A stretch of 64,000 nt of DNA from Ampelomyces quisqualis (Eukaryota; Ascomycota; Dothideomycetes; Pleosporales; Phaeosphaeriaceae): assembly GCA_018398575.1 (NCBI GenBank), contig JAGTXZ010000018.1, positions 1,612,001 through 1,676,000 on the forward strand, given 5' to 3'. Under the pieces are notes generated by a model, which was not told the origin of the DNA, did not search any database, and saw only the letters and a list, made by a program, of their open reading frames with translations. Position numbers and translations under genes: made by a program. Below, in pieces: positions 1 through 10,926 of the stretch; within the stretch, counting starts at the first letter, position 1; each line of letters opens with the position of its first letter.

Positions 1-121
1 ATGTTATGGTGCCATCCATTGCTCTACAGGCTTATGTCTACTTTAATATACGTATGGAAGGTCAATGTTTGAAAGAATCTGATCGACCGTGTTTCCTTAG
101 CCATAGACTAGGCAGGGCTAC

Positions 122-1936
122 CTAGACCATGAACCTAAAACCATGCTCTTGTGCCTCGCCGGGAACCCCATTTATGGCCCCCTCCACATGCTCTCCTCGA
201 TCGAGCTTCTTGTTAAGCTTGCGCAGTATAATTCTCATGATCACCGTCATGACAATCGCGAGTGCTGCGGTCGCACAATCGACACTGAGTGGGATTGTCA
301 AATCAGGCTGCGCGCCACTCCGTGGTTGAGGGTACATGTAGCTTGCGTAGATACTACTAGTGTTGGATATGGCGTTGATGAACGCGAGAGCCGCAGCACG
401 TTTGGCGGGCGGTCTGGGCATTGAATTCGAGATCCAGGCAAGGGCGACCACGTAGCCCGTGTACACCCCAGGTACCATCAGCATCATTGCTACATAGCGG
501 GGCGCAGTCGAATGAGTGGCGGCAGCGAGAATGAAGGAGAAAACACCCACGCAGAGAGGTAGCACAATATGCCAGAAGCGTTCTCCAGTGCGATCTGCGT
601 GCCATGCGTTCACGTATGTTGTGATAACCGCGAGGACATAGGGCGGCGCGGTAAGCAGCAGAGTACGAATATTATCGTATCCGAGCGTCTGTAAAGAAAG
701 TGTTAGAGCTGGTTTAGTCTTGTCGATCTAGAAAGTCATCGTACCTTGACAACAGTAGGGAAGAAGTTCGTCACCGATGCGGAGGAGACGATTGATAGTA
801 AAAGGATTGTGAGCACCCAAGTCTTGATGTCCATCAAGGCGAGCTTCAATCCATGGAAGAAAGTCTGAGACTCTGCATCCTTCCAGTCATCTTCTCCAAT
901 ATCCTCCTGCAAGCGGTACACGGCAAGTTGTCGTTCTTCTTCGGTGAGCCATGAGGTTGTGCGAGGAAAATTGGGCAGGATGAAAAAAGCCGCACACGCA
1001 ATGGCGACCGTTATACCTGCCTCAATTATGAACACCCAGCGCCAGGCACGTAAGCCGTGGGTTCCATCCATGTTGCCCGTGATACCTGCAGTGACTAGGC
1101 CTCCGAAGGCGCCCGAGATGAGACTGCCCGAGTACAGGACGGCGGTGCGAAACCCTAGCTCCTTTCTGGTGTACCAAGAAGATAGGTAGAAAAGACAACC
1201 GGGGAAGTATGCAGCTTCAATGAAGCCGAGGAAAAAGCGACACGCTACGAGGCCACCGAAGTTTTGACAGGCGCCTGTAGCTCCCGAGATGATGCCCCAT
1301 ATTATCATGCAGACCGGAAGATAGATCGCCGGCTTGCCAGTCTTGTTTAAGAAGAGATTCGAGGGAATTTGCATAAGACTGAGGTACAAAATTAGTTTTT
1401 ATACCCTTGGTCTCCAACCGCTTGCTGGCGCATACGAATGACAACTCGCTGCACAGTAACCACTGCGGTTTTTGCTCGTATGCACTAGGAAACAGCATGT
1501 GGCTACTCACATGTAACCAACAAAGAGAATCGAAACAGTTGTCTGCTTGACTATTAGCTTTTGCGTCAGCAATACTTCAGTCTGTATTTGCCTGGTATTG
1601 CACGCTTGTCAAGTTCAGGTCGTCCTGCAAACCAGCCAATCGCACTGCGGCAATGTTGTTCCTGTCCAGATAATTCATGATATACATCAGAATGATCATT
1701 GGCAACAACCTGGTGTCGATTTTGCGCCTCAAGTTTCCTTCCGCTTGGTTGCGATGCTCTTGCGACATACTTGCAACAAGCGGCGGCGGTACAAGCTTAC
1801 CGTCTTGGATTCCGCCGCTCACAACCGCATTTTGAGGAACATCGTCGGAGATGCGATCGGTTATAGTCTTATCACCTAAGGTGGTTGTGGTAACCATGGC
1901 GTCAGGAAGTGATGGTGCGATAATTCGAGGAGACAA
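122..1936 (-). CDS. MFS transporter, Dal5/allantoate-permease (ACS) type
   Basis: Plasma-membrane carrier of the anion:cation symporter branch of the major facilitator superfamily. Known members take up allantoate, vitamins or organic acids; the substrate here cannot be read from sequence. Predicted exons on the minus strand are 1592-1936, 1511-1542, 745-1378 and 122-688, giving 525 aa. The cytosolic N-terminus (about 75 residues) leads into the family signature YLDRNNIAAVRLAGL, then VSILFVGYILMQIPSNLF across the exon 1-3 joints, then the central loop FPRTTSWLTEEER and six further helices. Exon 2 is only 32 nt. The first intron (1543-1591) begins with GC, not GT; splicing it as a GC-AG intron restores YQTTVSILFVGY exactly. 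Other introns are 1379-1510 and 689-744. The gene lies at the left edge of a decayed region but shows no stop or frameshift itself. A second Met 12 codons downstream could be the start. Confidence 0.88.
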
Positions 1937-3678
1937 GAGGCTCCAAGAGCTTCAAGAAATGGCAAATCCAAGTGCTTATCCTTATGCGAAGCTTGTCATC
2001 GATAATGGGCTATGCAGGGTTGTTCGCGCCATTTACGTCGACACAATCCTGGAAACAAAGGTCGTCGGTGAGTGGCCAACAGGCTCCCAAGAAAGATGCC
2101 GGCCCGTTCTTCTTTCTCGGGCTTTGCCCATTTCTGACGCGGGGTGTCGGTCTGTATTAACTTCAGCCGTGGATTGGAAGAACAGTTTGTTGGATACGAT
2201 GTTGTTGGACAGCATGTAACGTCACAAGCTTTTGGTTAGCGTTAGTTCATGCAAGTAAGACCTTTTACCATAACTGAAGGTTGTGGGGTCACCGGGTAAA
2301 GACCTGGCATGACGTCTTCGTCACGGTGGCCCAACTTACGCAACAGCCTGACATCGACATCAGGTCTAGCAAAAACACGCGATTGGTAACATGCAGGCTA
2401 TATATATACTATAGATCTATAGGCAAGTCTCTATTACAATGAAACGACTCTGAAAACTCTAAGCAGTACTGAAGTACCTCAAACAAGCTTTCATCATACC
2501 ATGAAGGTAGCATTTAGGCTACACTATTACTTGGCTTGACACATTGTTTTCTGATAACAAATTATTGCTAGGTATAGTGACAGTTTTCGCTTCCAAAAAG
2601 TAGGGTGTCTCTTAGGTTTCACGGGAAGTGGAAAATAAGCTCGGGCTCACTCTGCCAAAACCGCGATGAAGAGGTTTAATTCTTGCTTATTTAACACTTT
2701 TTTATAAAAAAAGATTAAGTTTTCTATATAGTAAGGTAAATTAAGAGATCCCGCTACCTTCTTTGCGCAGAATTATATGTTGTCGCTGGCGAGTCGGTGC
2801 TTTGAGTGTGAGATTATTTCCCACTTCTCGTAAAACCTAAGAGAGTGTTTGCTGCACAATTGAAGGCGTCACGCTAGTTACATAATCTTGTTAGACACCT
2901 GCACCAGGACCATGGCTCGCTATCTTCTTCTATTGTATTTTAGAAGCAGAATCCATCTCCTCTATTACAGTTGCGATGCCGACTACTACCTCTCAGGACC
3001 TCTCGCTTCGCCAAGCATCTCTAAGTGCTATATTTCCATCCATGCGACAACCTTGTCAAATAACCGCAACCACATCATATCTTCTTTTGTGAAAGGGGAA
3101 TATTTGTATTGAGGAGCCAAAATTTTGGTTTTGTGCTTAAGTCGCCAAATAAGCTTTGCCTGTGTGCAATCTCATTCTTATCTAGTAGACCAAACACCTT
3201 CCTAACCCTCTATAGGCGACTTTGGAGAACAACGTGGCGCTTTATGTTGATGTCACTTAAATAAACCAGGTTTCTCAATTCCTTTTCTTATATCAACTTG
3301 TAGAAGAGTTGCATACTCTAGTTGTATAGCATAATTGCTGCGACAACAACTAGTTTATCTCTTTGTACTTTTACTACGTATTAGATGCCTACTGGATCAT
3401 CTTTTTATCTTCTCATCGCATGCTTTCAGGGGTATGTTTTGGGATTAGGCAAGGTGTTTTTGGGCGGAGGGCGTCTTGAACAGCGTCGGATGCGCTTCGT
3501 AAAGGTCTGCCAGGTCACGCGATTTTCCTGCGAAGGCCTCCGCACTCATAACACGAAGCCGCTGGTATCTCTATAGGAAGTTCTCCAACTCGTCTATTGT
3601 CATTGCTATCATATTACATTTAGTTAGTTCCAAGTTCACAAATAATCTCCAACACTTTTACTGCAGGATACCGCTCCG
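1937..3678. other. AT-rich gene-free stretch, probably decayed repeat DNA
   Basis: No reading frame here resembles a protein. Parts are clearly AT-rich (about 2390-2830 and 3040-3400) with A/T runs and TTAA/TATA-type words. This is what repeat-induced point mutation (RIP) leaves in ascomycete repeats. The first few hundred bases should hold the promoter of the minus-strand MFS gene ending at 1936. I see no terminal inverted repeats or intact transposase. Confidence 0.5.
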
Positions 3679-4960
3679 ATGGCCCAACTCGCACCACATT
3701 TAGCGCCAGGATTCGTGTCAACTACAACTATCAAAGAGATTGCAACAACTTTGAGCGATGATAAAGCTCTCATAATGCTGTTGAGCCTTGCAGCTAGGTC
3801 GCTTGGCACTTACCAGCGGACCGCACCGAACAGGGCCAGTCCGTTAGCGAAGAACTAGCACCGATTGCCGACTTGAGTCGCGATATCAAGTCTATTATTT
3901 GTGATAATCTCTTAAACAAAGTCAGAACTGAAAATGCGTTTTAAAAGTACTTGTTCTGACCAGTCACAACGAGAAGGGCGTGAGGACAGTTTGTGGTGGG
4001 AGGATCAGTTGCGTTTATTTAAGAGAGATGGAAAGTTATCGGCGTGGAATTTAGGCTAGCATCTGAGGCGTTAGATCTATTGCACCAGACGAAACCGCGT
4101 CTAACAGAGTGGTTAGAAGGAAAAGATGCACTACTAAGCGCTGTTATCAACACTGACAATGTAAAGGAACAACGCGCTACAGCAAGAAAAGATATTTAAG
4201 ATAAGATATAACTTTAGACCGATGTCCAAGCACTGTTCATGGAGAGGACTTGAAAAGCTAGAGTAAGAGGCGGAGCGCTACCCATGTCACTCGAAGGCAA
4301 AAAGACTAGTCCCTGGCTGGACACCCTTCGAGATTGACGATACCGCTACAGTAAACAGAACAATAATTAGTAATACAAGCTATGATTCAATAAGAGACCT
4401 TGAGCCATACGAGAAGTTCTTATCGGTGCAGGCACTTTTTGAAATACGTTACGAAGATTTCATCTCGGCCTATGCAATCAACAACTTCAGGCTTGAAGCT
4501 TCGTCCAGCTCATCCTCATTCGCGATTTTCTACCGAGCATGGAATGCACTAAACCCATATCTCCCTCGTCTGTAAACAAACCACACGGGTGCATCATTAA
4601 TTTGTCTTCTCGAGAAAGCATATTCGAAGATTGCAAGAAGGCAGACGCAAAGAAAAGCAAGCATGTGCATACCAATATATCTAAATTCGCACTGAACGTG
4701 ATTACCGAGACCAGGGTAGCTGGAACCTGGAAGACTAAGCACTGTGCCATGAATACAGTTGACCCGGGCTACATGAGCGCAGCTCCAGAGTTTGAGAACG
4801 CCTTTGAAGGCATACGGTCAATCGGATGGAAAGATGGCGCAGGACGAGTTTATTGGCCGATATCTGCCGGAGAACCGGGAAACCGGGTTGTTTGAGGCCG
4901 CTTTCTCAAGCACTATGTTGCTGTGGAGAGGCCCACTTGATCCCCTAAGCGGCAAATGAC
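3679..4960 (+). pseudogene. Relic of a short-chain dehydrogenase-like gene
   Basis: Translating the plus strand gives protein-like segments broken by stops and frame changes. One begins at the ATG at 3679 (MAQLAPHLAPGF...). Further on come EPYEKFLSVQALFE and SAYAINNF (about 4400-4490), CIINLSSRE (about 4590), HTNISKFALN (about 4665-4700) and MNTVDPGYMSAAPE (about 4748-4790), then GWKDGAGRVYWP. The order NLSS, (Y/H)xxxSK, xxVDPGYM is that of the SDR Rossmann fold: substrate-loop Ser, the catalytic Y-x-x-x-K region and the PG motif after beta-6. His stands where Tyr is usual. Several in-frame TAG/TGA codons (for example near 3855 and 4055) rule out an intact gene. It is followed at once by a helicase relic on the same strand. 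The SDR call is by motif only. Confidence 0.45.
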
Positions 4961-4980
4961 ATAGCTCGCTTCACTGATGT

Positions 4981-6400
4981 TCTCGATGTGCGTATCTACG
5001 GTGGAGAAAAAGACGAAAAGCGATCCCTTCCCGCAGGCGTTGGCGAACAGCCTGCCACACTGCGCCGAGACGATCCTCTTCTCGACCCATGCAATGCAAT
5101 GACTGGATTAATGTTATTTATCTGCAGCACGCAAGGCGTCTCCGCAAAGCACGGTCCGGCCGCCATAATTGCACACCTCAAGAAGGTACACCGCTGGAGC
5201 ACACAGAGGGCTACGGAATAGATCAAATAAAATGGCATGTTGAAAGACTCTCCCTTTGAAATTTCTAGATGCGTTGGCATTGTTGTTCTTGATGAAGCGC
5301 AATACTCTAAGTCGTACACGGCATACAGTAGCGTTACTATAAGGTAGATAAAACCCGTGTTCTATGTCCTGCTCACTGCTACACTAGTACCTTAGAACGC
5401 GTCTGGATTTGGTAGGCTGTTGATATTCCTCTGCGACCCTAACAATAACGCGGAAGCCCTCTAACTGGCTCGTAAGAACAAGCTGCGCGACCCCTATTCA
5501 GTCGACTGTCCTAAGGAGCAGAGGAAGTACGCATTCATTTACGTGGCGTTTAGCAAGTTTCTGCGAGACAACATGTTGCTTGTTAGGCAGGCTGAAATCC
5601 TGGCTACTGTCTGGAAGAAAGTTATGATTCGCCGCACGTACAGGTTATCTTGCGTGACGCATCTATCAGACGACGTTAACACGCTGCGAACCTTTCTACC
5701 CGACAGTCGACCAATGCGCATTACTATTACCAATAGTTCTTATGGTTAGTACATCTACAATGCACTTGCACCAGAATTCGCTAAAAAGCCGCGATCTATT
5801 GCCCCTGGTGGTTTAAGCAAGACGACTGCAATCGTGAACAGAAAATTGCTGCACATGTTAATCCTTGGCTTATTCTGCCCTCTGCTTCTCTATGCTAATG
5901 GTATAGCTGACTTCAAGGGCAACACTTTCCAGCGACTGAACGGACTACACGATGCAGGGAAATAGAAGAAATATCTCTATCTGTTGCTACAAGACATTAT
6001 CGAGAATGCTACAGCTGCAGGCAACACCGTTGTCCAGAACCAGGAGTCAGGCGGGCCCGCGAAGAAAGAGGTTGGCAAAATCGTCCACGCTTTTGTGCAG
6101 TTCTCGGAACGGCTGCGGCTCATCATTGCTGCAGTTGCAGAATGGAACGTTTTGAACAAAACGAGATCATTATCTTCTGCTAGAATCCCACAGAACAGGA
6201 GATACTTAATTGCGTCCTCAATGTGTGTGGTGTCAAATCGCAGGCCCATATGTCCCGATACGACGCGTCGGACAAGCGCCACATCGGATCCAGCTGCTGG
6301 GAGAGGACAAACTTATTGTCAACGAACTAGGTACAATTGTCAATGAGTTCAAGTTCACACCTGAGATTATTGATGGAATATAGAGCGAGCTTCTAGAATG
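4981..6400 (+). pseudogene. Relic of a SNF2/Rad5-type helicase
   Basis: Broken plus-strand protein traces recall an SF2 helicase of the SNF2 group. Around 5275-5310 is IVVLDEAQYSKS, a DEAQ form of motif II (DEAH/DEAQ box). Around 5365-5390 is YVLLTATLVP, which fits motif III. Around 6160-6250 is EIIIFC-stop-NPTEQEILN, like the start of the C-terminal helicase lobe of SNF2 proteins; the stop is a TAG where Trp (TGG) is likely, a G-to-A change. The reading frame changes at least once near 6150. The segment between about 5560 and 6150 is open in pieces and may be the inter-lobe region. Helicase relics of this kind occur in fungal mobile or subtelomeric DNA, but I see no element ends. Confidence 0.5.
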
Positions 6401-6502
6401 CTAAAATAGCCTTGCATACTCCGCGCAGTACCATTTTTCTTTAGGCGACGTTACTCTACCCTTTGAAGATTAACAGGCGGCGCCAGACTTTGAACATTTT
6501 CG

Positions 6503-8440
6503 CTAGGCTTGGAGCAATGCAGATCCATTATCGCGGTTTTCGCTACCTTGAGCCTTCTTCTGCTCTTGCTCGATCTGTTTCACATTCTTATGTTCAAAAC
6601 CAAAGGAAGCCAGGAAAGCAAACCCACTAGCAACCAGTAAGAAGATGAACACGCTTTGGATCGCATCCATGTACGCAGCCTTCAGCGTTTGCAATTCCGC
6701 AGGCATCTCAATCAACGAGAGCAACCCGTTTGCCCCGGCTTCCATGATTGCACGTGTCGACACATCCGGGAGCTCCCACTTGATGTTCGAGGTTAATCTA
6801 TGCAGAAACAAAGTCTGAGATATACACAGACTGATCGCGCCGCCCAGCTGGAAAGCAAATTGAAGTACCGCTGGTACGACTATGTGAGCAAAACGTGTTC
6901 GTTTCAACTTGTTGGGAACGTACCATTGCCCATGACCATGTCTTCCTCTTTCATGACAGCTGAGACAGCGGTATATGGCAAGTTGATTGCGGCTCCAGTA
7001 CCAATACCGCAGATAACAAAGTAGATCGCCAAAAGAAAATGAGGCGTACTAGCATTCAGTTGCGTTATCAGTCCAGAGCCAACCTAGGTATGGATTTAGT
7101 TACGTCGCAGCCAACTGGGCACGACGACTCACCACACTAAGGGCAGTACCCGCAGTTATGAACGGAGTCTTCCAGCATCAGTTGCGCCTCTTTGAAGTAT
7201 ACGACGGACATACATAGTATCCGAGCTTCGACACCAACGCTCCCACCACAACAACGCTTAGGATCTGCGTCAAAGCCAGGAAAAGGAGTTCTGCACCGCT
7301 TCTTTCAGCACTGAAACTCTTGACAGCCTGGAAAAACATAGGTACAAAGACACCATACTGTAAAAGTCAAAACACATTTTTTAGCTATTTCGATGGGTAG
7401 ACACTTACCGAGAAATTTGGCATGGCAAAGAAGAAAAGATACACCACCCCGGATGCTATTGATCGCTCCTTAAGAACTGGAAACGGCACGGAGGCGTCAT
7501 CACCCATCGCCCATTCTAGGATCAAGAAGAATAGAAACAATACGGCAGAAGAGCTGAAAAGTCCGATGACAACTGGCGAACCCCATGGTAGGCTCTGAAC
7601 ACCCCACTGCATCGCCATGAACAGGCATGACACAGAAGCAACCAACAAGATGCTGCCTCCAATATCGAGTCGGTAGAGAAACTGCATGGTTCCGCAGACT
7701 GATCGATCTGCCTTCTCATCAATACCCATGAACTTCAAACAGGCAACAACAAGCATGAATACCACAGCACCTAGCGGCAGATTACTGTTTCTCGTCAGCA
7801 TCTCACTATTAATTACTCAACAGAAAAAGGACTCACATCCAAAAACACCACCTCCACATACCCCGATCAGCCAACATCCCGCCAAGCACCGGGCCGACAC
7901 CAATACTTACACCAAACGCACTGACGAACAGACCAAAGTAAAACGGCCGTTGAGACAGTGGAACAGTCTTCGTGACAATCGCAAAAGAGCCCTGCATCAA
8001 GCCCGCTGCTCCACAACCTGCTATAGCCCTCCCAATTATGAACATCAACGATGATCGGGCCGTGGCGCATATAATTGATCCAACTGGCACGTCAACTTTA
8101 TCAGTGCCTGGACACCCAAAACGTCAAACTCAAAATAAGTACACATACCTTCAAAAAGAACGATACATCCCAAATACAATCCTTTCACGTTGACAGCTTT
8201 ATACAACTTCCCAAATGTCGGTTGCAGCGCTGTCAACGTGAGGAGATATGCACTCCCATACCACGCGAGGTTATTGAGGGCGTGGAAAGAGGTTGTAATA
8301 GCTGGCAAGGCTGTGTTGATGATCGTAGTGTCAAGGGCAACAAGGAAGGTGCCGAGATAGAGAGCTGTAATGGTAATGAGGAGGGCTTTGGATGGTTTTC
8401 TTGTTGGTGATGGATGGTTGGACAGTTTGCGATGCTCCAT
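6503..8440 (-). CDS. MFS drug exporter, DHA2 (14-TM) family
   Basis: Proton-coupled efflux carrier of the DHA2 family, which exports drugs, fungal toxins or siderophores; substrate unknown. Seven predicted exons on the minus strand: 8149-8440, 7837-8083, 7409-7784, 7214-7357, 7133-7168, 6924-7083 and 6503-6879, giving 543 aa with frame kept throughout. TM1 carries FLVALDTTIINTALPAI, the D1-like motif of DHA2 exporters. WYGSAYLLTLTALQPTFGKLY and GRAIAGCGAAGLMQG follow, then GPVLGGMLAD, equivalent to antiporter motif C. The C-terminus ends in a polar, Gln/Lys-rich tail (EHKNVKQIEQEQKKAQ). Introns are 49-65 bp except shorter ones near the 3' end. It is intact although it sits beside the decayed region, and it faces a 600-bp upstream gap holding a CCG-N8-CGG palindrome. 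Confidence 0.9.
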
Positions 8441-9045
8441 GATATGGATGGGAGGGGAGCGGCTTTGCTGGCGGTCTCAATCCTTTCGAGAAATGATATT
8501 ATTGGGTTGAGATTTATCTCTGTTCTTGCACAGGTGGAAGAGCTGTAACTGTTTCGATTTTGGTGCCGCTATCGTTGCTTTTTCATCTTCCACTGGCTCT
8601 ACTTGCCACACAGCACTGGAAGTGCCATTGTAATGGCCTCCGTCATAATGTGACCGGAAGCGATGATAAAAGGCAGCATGCGTGTATGCTGACACGTAAT
8701 CAAAGCAGGAAGCGAATATACGGGACTTTGCGACAACGCAGACATGCTTGTCGACCATCGACTTTACGACATGACTTTTCGTTGCTCTGCAAGTGAGCAT
8801 TCGTGCCTCGTTGATCCTAGCGATAGTCACATTCGACCCTAGGAAAGTCTTTTGTGGCACCCGATGATCTTTGTTACACCCGTGGTACCGTGGTACCACG
8901 GCTGAAGTCGAGCGGACATGTGCATTTTCATGCAGGAGACGACAAGAAAGGTGAATTTGGGCAGCTAAACTGGGGGACGTCGTCCATGGGACTTTCTTTA
9001 CTGTAATCTAACTTGGTAGTGACCTTTACAGCGTTTCCAGTGCGT
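8441..9045. other. Gap upstream of the DHA2 exporter
   Basis: This holds the probable promoter of the DHA2 gene (reading left from 8440) and the 3' flank of the nitrilase gene (stop at 9046). Apart from the palindrome at 8888-8901 I see no motif I would name. Short open frames here have no protein-like character. Confidence 0.6.
8888..8901. promoter_or_regulatory. 14-bp palindrome, CCG-N8-CGG
   Basis: CCGTGGTACCACGG reads identically on both strands, and part of it (CCGTGGTACC) is repeated just before, at 8880-8889. Zn2Cys6 regulators bind paired CGG/CCG triplets, so this could be an operator about 450 bp upstream of the DHA2 exporter start. The function is inference; only the symmetry is seen. 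Confidence 0.3.
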
Positions 9046-10317
9046 CTAGAATGGCGGTGGCGCCAGATCCAGGCCTTCGACTTGCAGCTTGAACTGGTCG
9101 CTTCGTGAATAGCTACCTCCAGCATCAAAATCCAGCCTACCTCGCTCGCAGTCCTCAAAGTCGACTTCAACGGTTATAATCTCATCTTCAGATTCCCACA
9201 GTGGCCCAGCAAGGACTTCGCCTAGCGGAGAGATGATGCAGGAGCCGCCGCGAGAGACGAACTCGTCGCCATCCGCGGAAAAAGTCTGAGCTTGAGCGAA
9301 TGGGTTGGTGTTCGGTGCGTCAGCCTTCGCAGATTGGGTTGAAGATTCAATGGCGAAGGTATTGTCGGCATTCGACGGAGGAGTTTCGCTGCCTCCAATG
9401 ATGGGCAAACATATGTCATTGCCTTCATCGGTCTTGCAGATGGTGCTCTTTCTTCGTCCACTAGCACCCGCTGTCGGCTTCAGTTCCTCAGCATGCCAAT
9501 TCGCCTTCACTTCACCCGATTTCTTGTTCGCCATCGATATCCATTCCGGCAAATGCCTCTTCCTGACGCATTGGTTCGCACTGACAACGAAGCATCGACC
9601 TTCGCAGCCAACGGTGCGCATCAAGCTTTCCCACGTGTCCCGTGCATCTGCTGTGGGAGCAAACCACAAGTTGACGTTCTGCATGTACAAACTCTGCCTG
9701 AGCATGGGCATGTAGTTCTCCCAACAGATAGCCGAGCCCATGGTCACCTTGACACCCTTGATCTCGGTTGTGACAGCGCGCAACGTCGATGCAGTACCTT
9801 GGCCCCAGATTAATCGTTCTGAGCCGGTCGGCATGAGCTTGCGCCTTTTGCCTAGTATACCGAGCTTGGGACATACAAAGATGGCAGCGCAGTACAAAGT
9901 CCCTGCGCATCTTTCCACGAGACCCGTGACAATGAACACGCCTGTTTCCCTCGCGACGCGTTCCAGTTCTTCTCGCGTGCCGTCACCGCGGTATTTCTTG
10001 CCCCTGGGTAGTTCAAGCTTCTTGTCTAGCCAATCATTTCCGGCACCAGCGGGTGTATCGCCAATGTCCACTGCATCATGGAAGTAGTGTAGGAACTGTT
10101 CGCGACCTTCAGGTGCGCGGGCCCCTACCGCTGCACCAAAGTGACATGTTCGAGGATAGCCACCAAGGTAGGCTTCAGGAAAGAGAATGATATCTATACC
10201 TTGGGAGGCAGCGCGTTTGCTGGTCTCTTCGAGGGCGTGGAGGGTTTCGTTGGTCGTGGAGAGCGTGCGGGCCTGTACAGACGCAATCTTGAGTTTCTGT
10301 GGCATTATGAGAGTCAA
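9046..10317 (-). CDS. Nitrilase (arylacetonitrilase-like)
   Basis: Single-exon enzyme of 423 aa in the carbon-nitrogen hydrolase superfamily, nitrilase branch, expected to convert nitriles to carboxylic acids and ammonia in the cytosol. The catalytic triad is visible: Glu48 in LFPEAYLGGYPR, Lys160 in KRRKLMPTGSER, and the nucleophile Cys198 in SAICWENYMP. The CWEN context fits true nitrilases better than cyanide hydratases. Length is longer than the usual 320-360 aa because a polar low-complexity insert (about residues 280-345, rich in Ser/Thr/Asn) lies before the C-terminal SRGGSCIISPLGEVLAGPLW segment. Stop at 9046. No intron is needed. The minus-strand neighbours, a DHA2 exporter downstream and a rhodopsin-like gene upstream, may mark an accessory detoxification neighbourhood, but this is inference. 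Confidence 0.92.
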   Translation of the reverse strand: MTLIMPQKLKIASVQARTLSTTNETLHALEETSKRAASQGIDIILFPEAYLGGYPRTCHFGAAVGARAPEGREQFLHYFHDAVDIGDTPAGAGNDWLDKKLELPRGKKYRGDGTREELERVARETGVFIVTGLVERCAGTLYCAAIFVCPKLGILGKRRKLMPTGSERLIWGQGTASTLRAVTTEIKGVKVTMGSAICWENYMPMLRQSLYMQNVNLWFAPTADARDTWESLMRTVGCEGRCFVVSANQCVRKRHLPEWISMANKKSGEVKANWHAEELKPTAGASGRRKSTICKTDEGNDICLPIIGGSETPPSNADNTFAIESSTQSAKADAPNTNPFAQAQTFSADGDEFVSRGGSCIISPLGEVLAGPLWESEDEIITVEVDFEDCERGRLDFDAGGSYSRSDQFKLQVEGLDLAPPPF

Positions 10318-10926
10318 TGGGGTTTGTCCTGCAGCGTAAAGGTATTGAACAACATTCCAGAGCTCTTGACAGCTGTTATAAGGTAGTTAGATGGCTAAAT
10401 TACGAATGAGTCCTACAGCTTATGATGTCCAAGTACCATAACCTTTTCCGGCTTCCTCACCCCACTTCAGAAGGCGGGGATTCTAGATTTCTCAAATCGC
10501 CGGATCGCCGAACCGCCACAACAGCGAGTTTGCTTGAATAGTATATCATGGCAAATCGCTGTCATATCTTCAATTCATGATGGTAACAGAGTACACGCAC
10601 GCGATATGTTCGAAAGAATGTTTGGTGTGTTGCGCATTTGCATGTTATCTTCTCGAGTCAGGGGCTACTCCCGATTCTACGTCATGGCCTGTCCGTTTTC
10701 CCGGCCGAACACATGAGTTGAGATCTTGAATTGGGACGGCTCTGCTAACAAAGGAGAAGTGATAAAATGATGAGAATCTGACAAAGCCGGGGAGATGCGT
10801 CATGAGAAGAGTTCATTCGTGAACCATCATCCGCACGCAGGTGTCGCTTAACATGTGTCATCAAGGCATGACACAAATTCAACCACGAGACGGGCCAAGT
10901 TCGATGTCTATATCTTGGTCTCGACT
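10318..10926. other. Gap between nitrilase and rhodopsin-like gene
   Basis: Probable promoter of the nitrilase (start at 10317) and 3' flank of the gene ending at 10927. The short plus-strand open frame at 10534-10716 has no recognisable features. I see nothing else. Confidence 0.6.

Noticed and set aside
7686..8193. Plus-strand open frames of 122 and 73 codons
   Set aside because: They overlap well-supported exons of the DHA2 exporter on the other strand.
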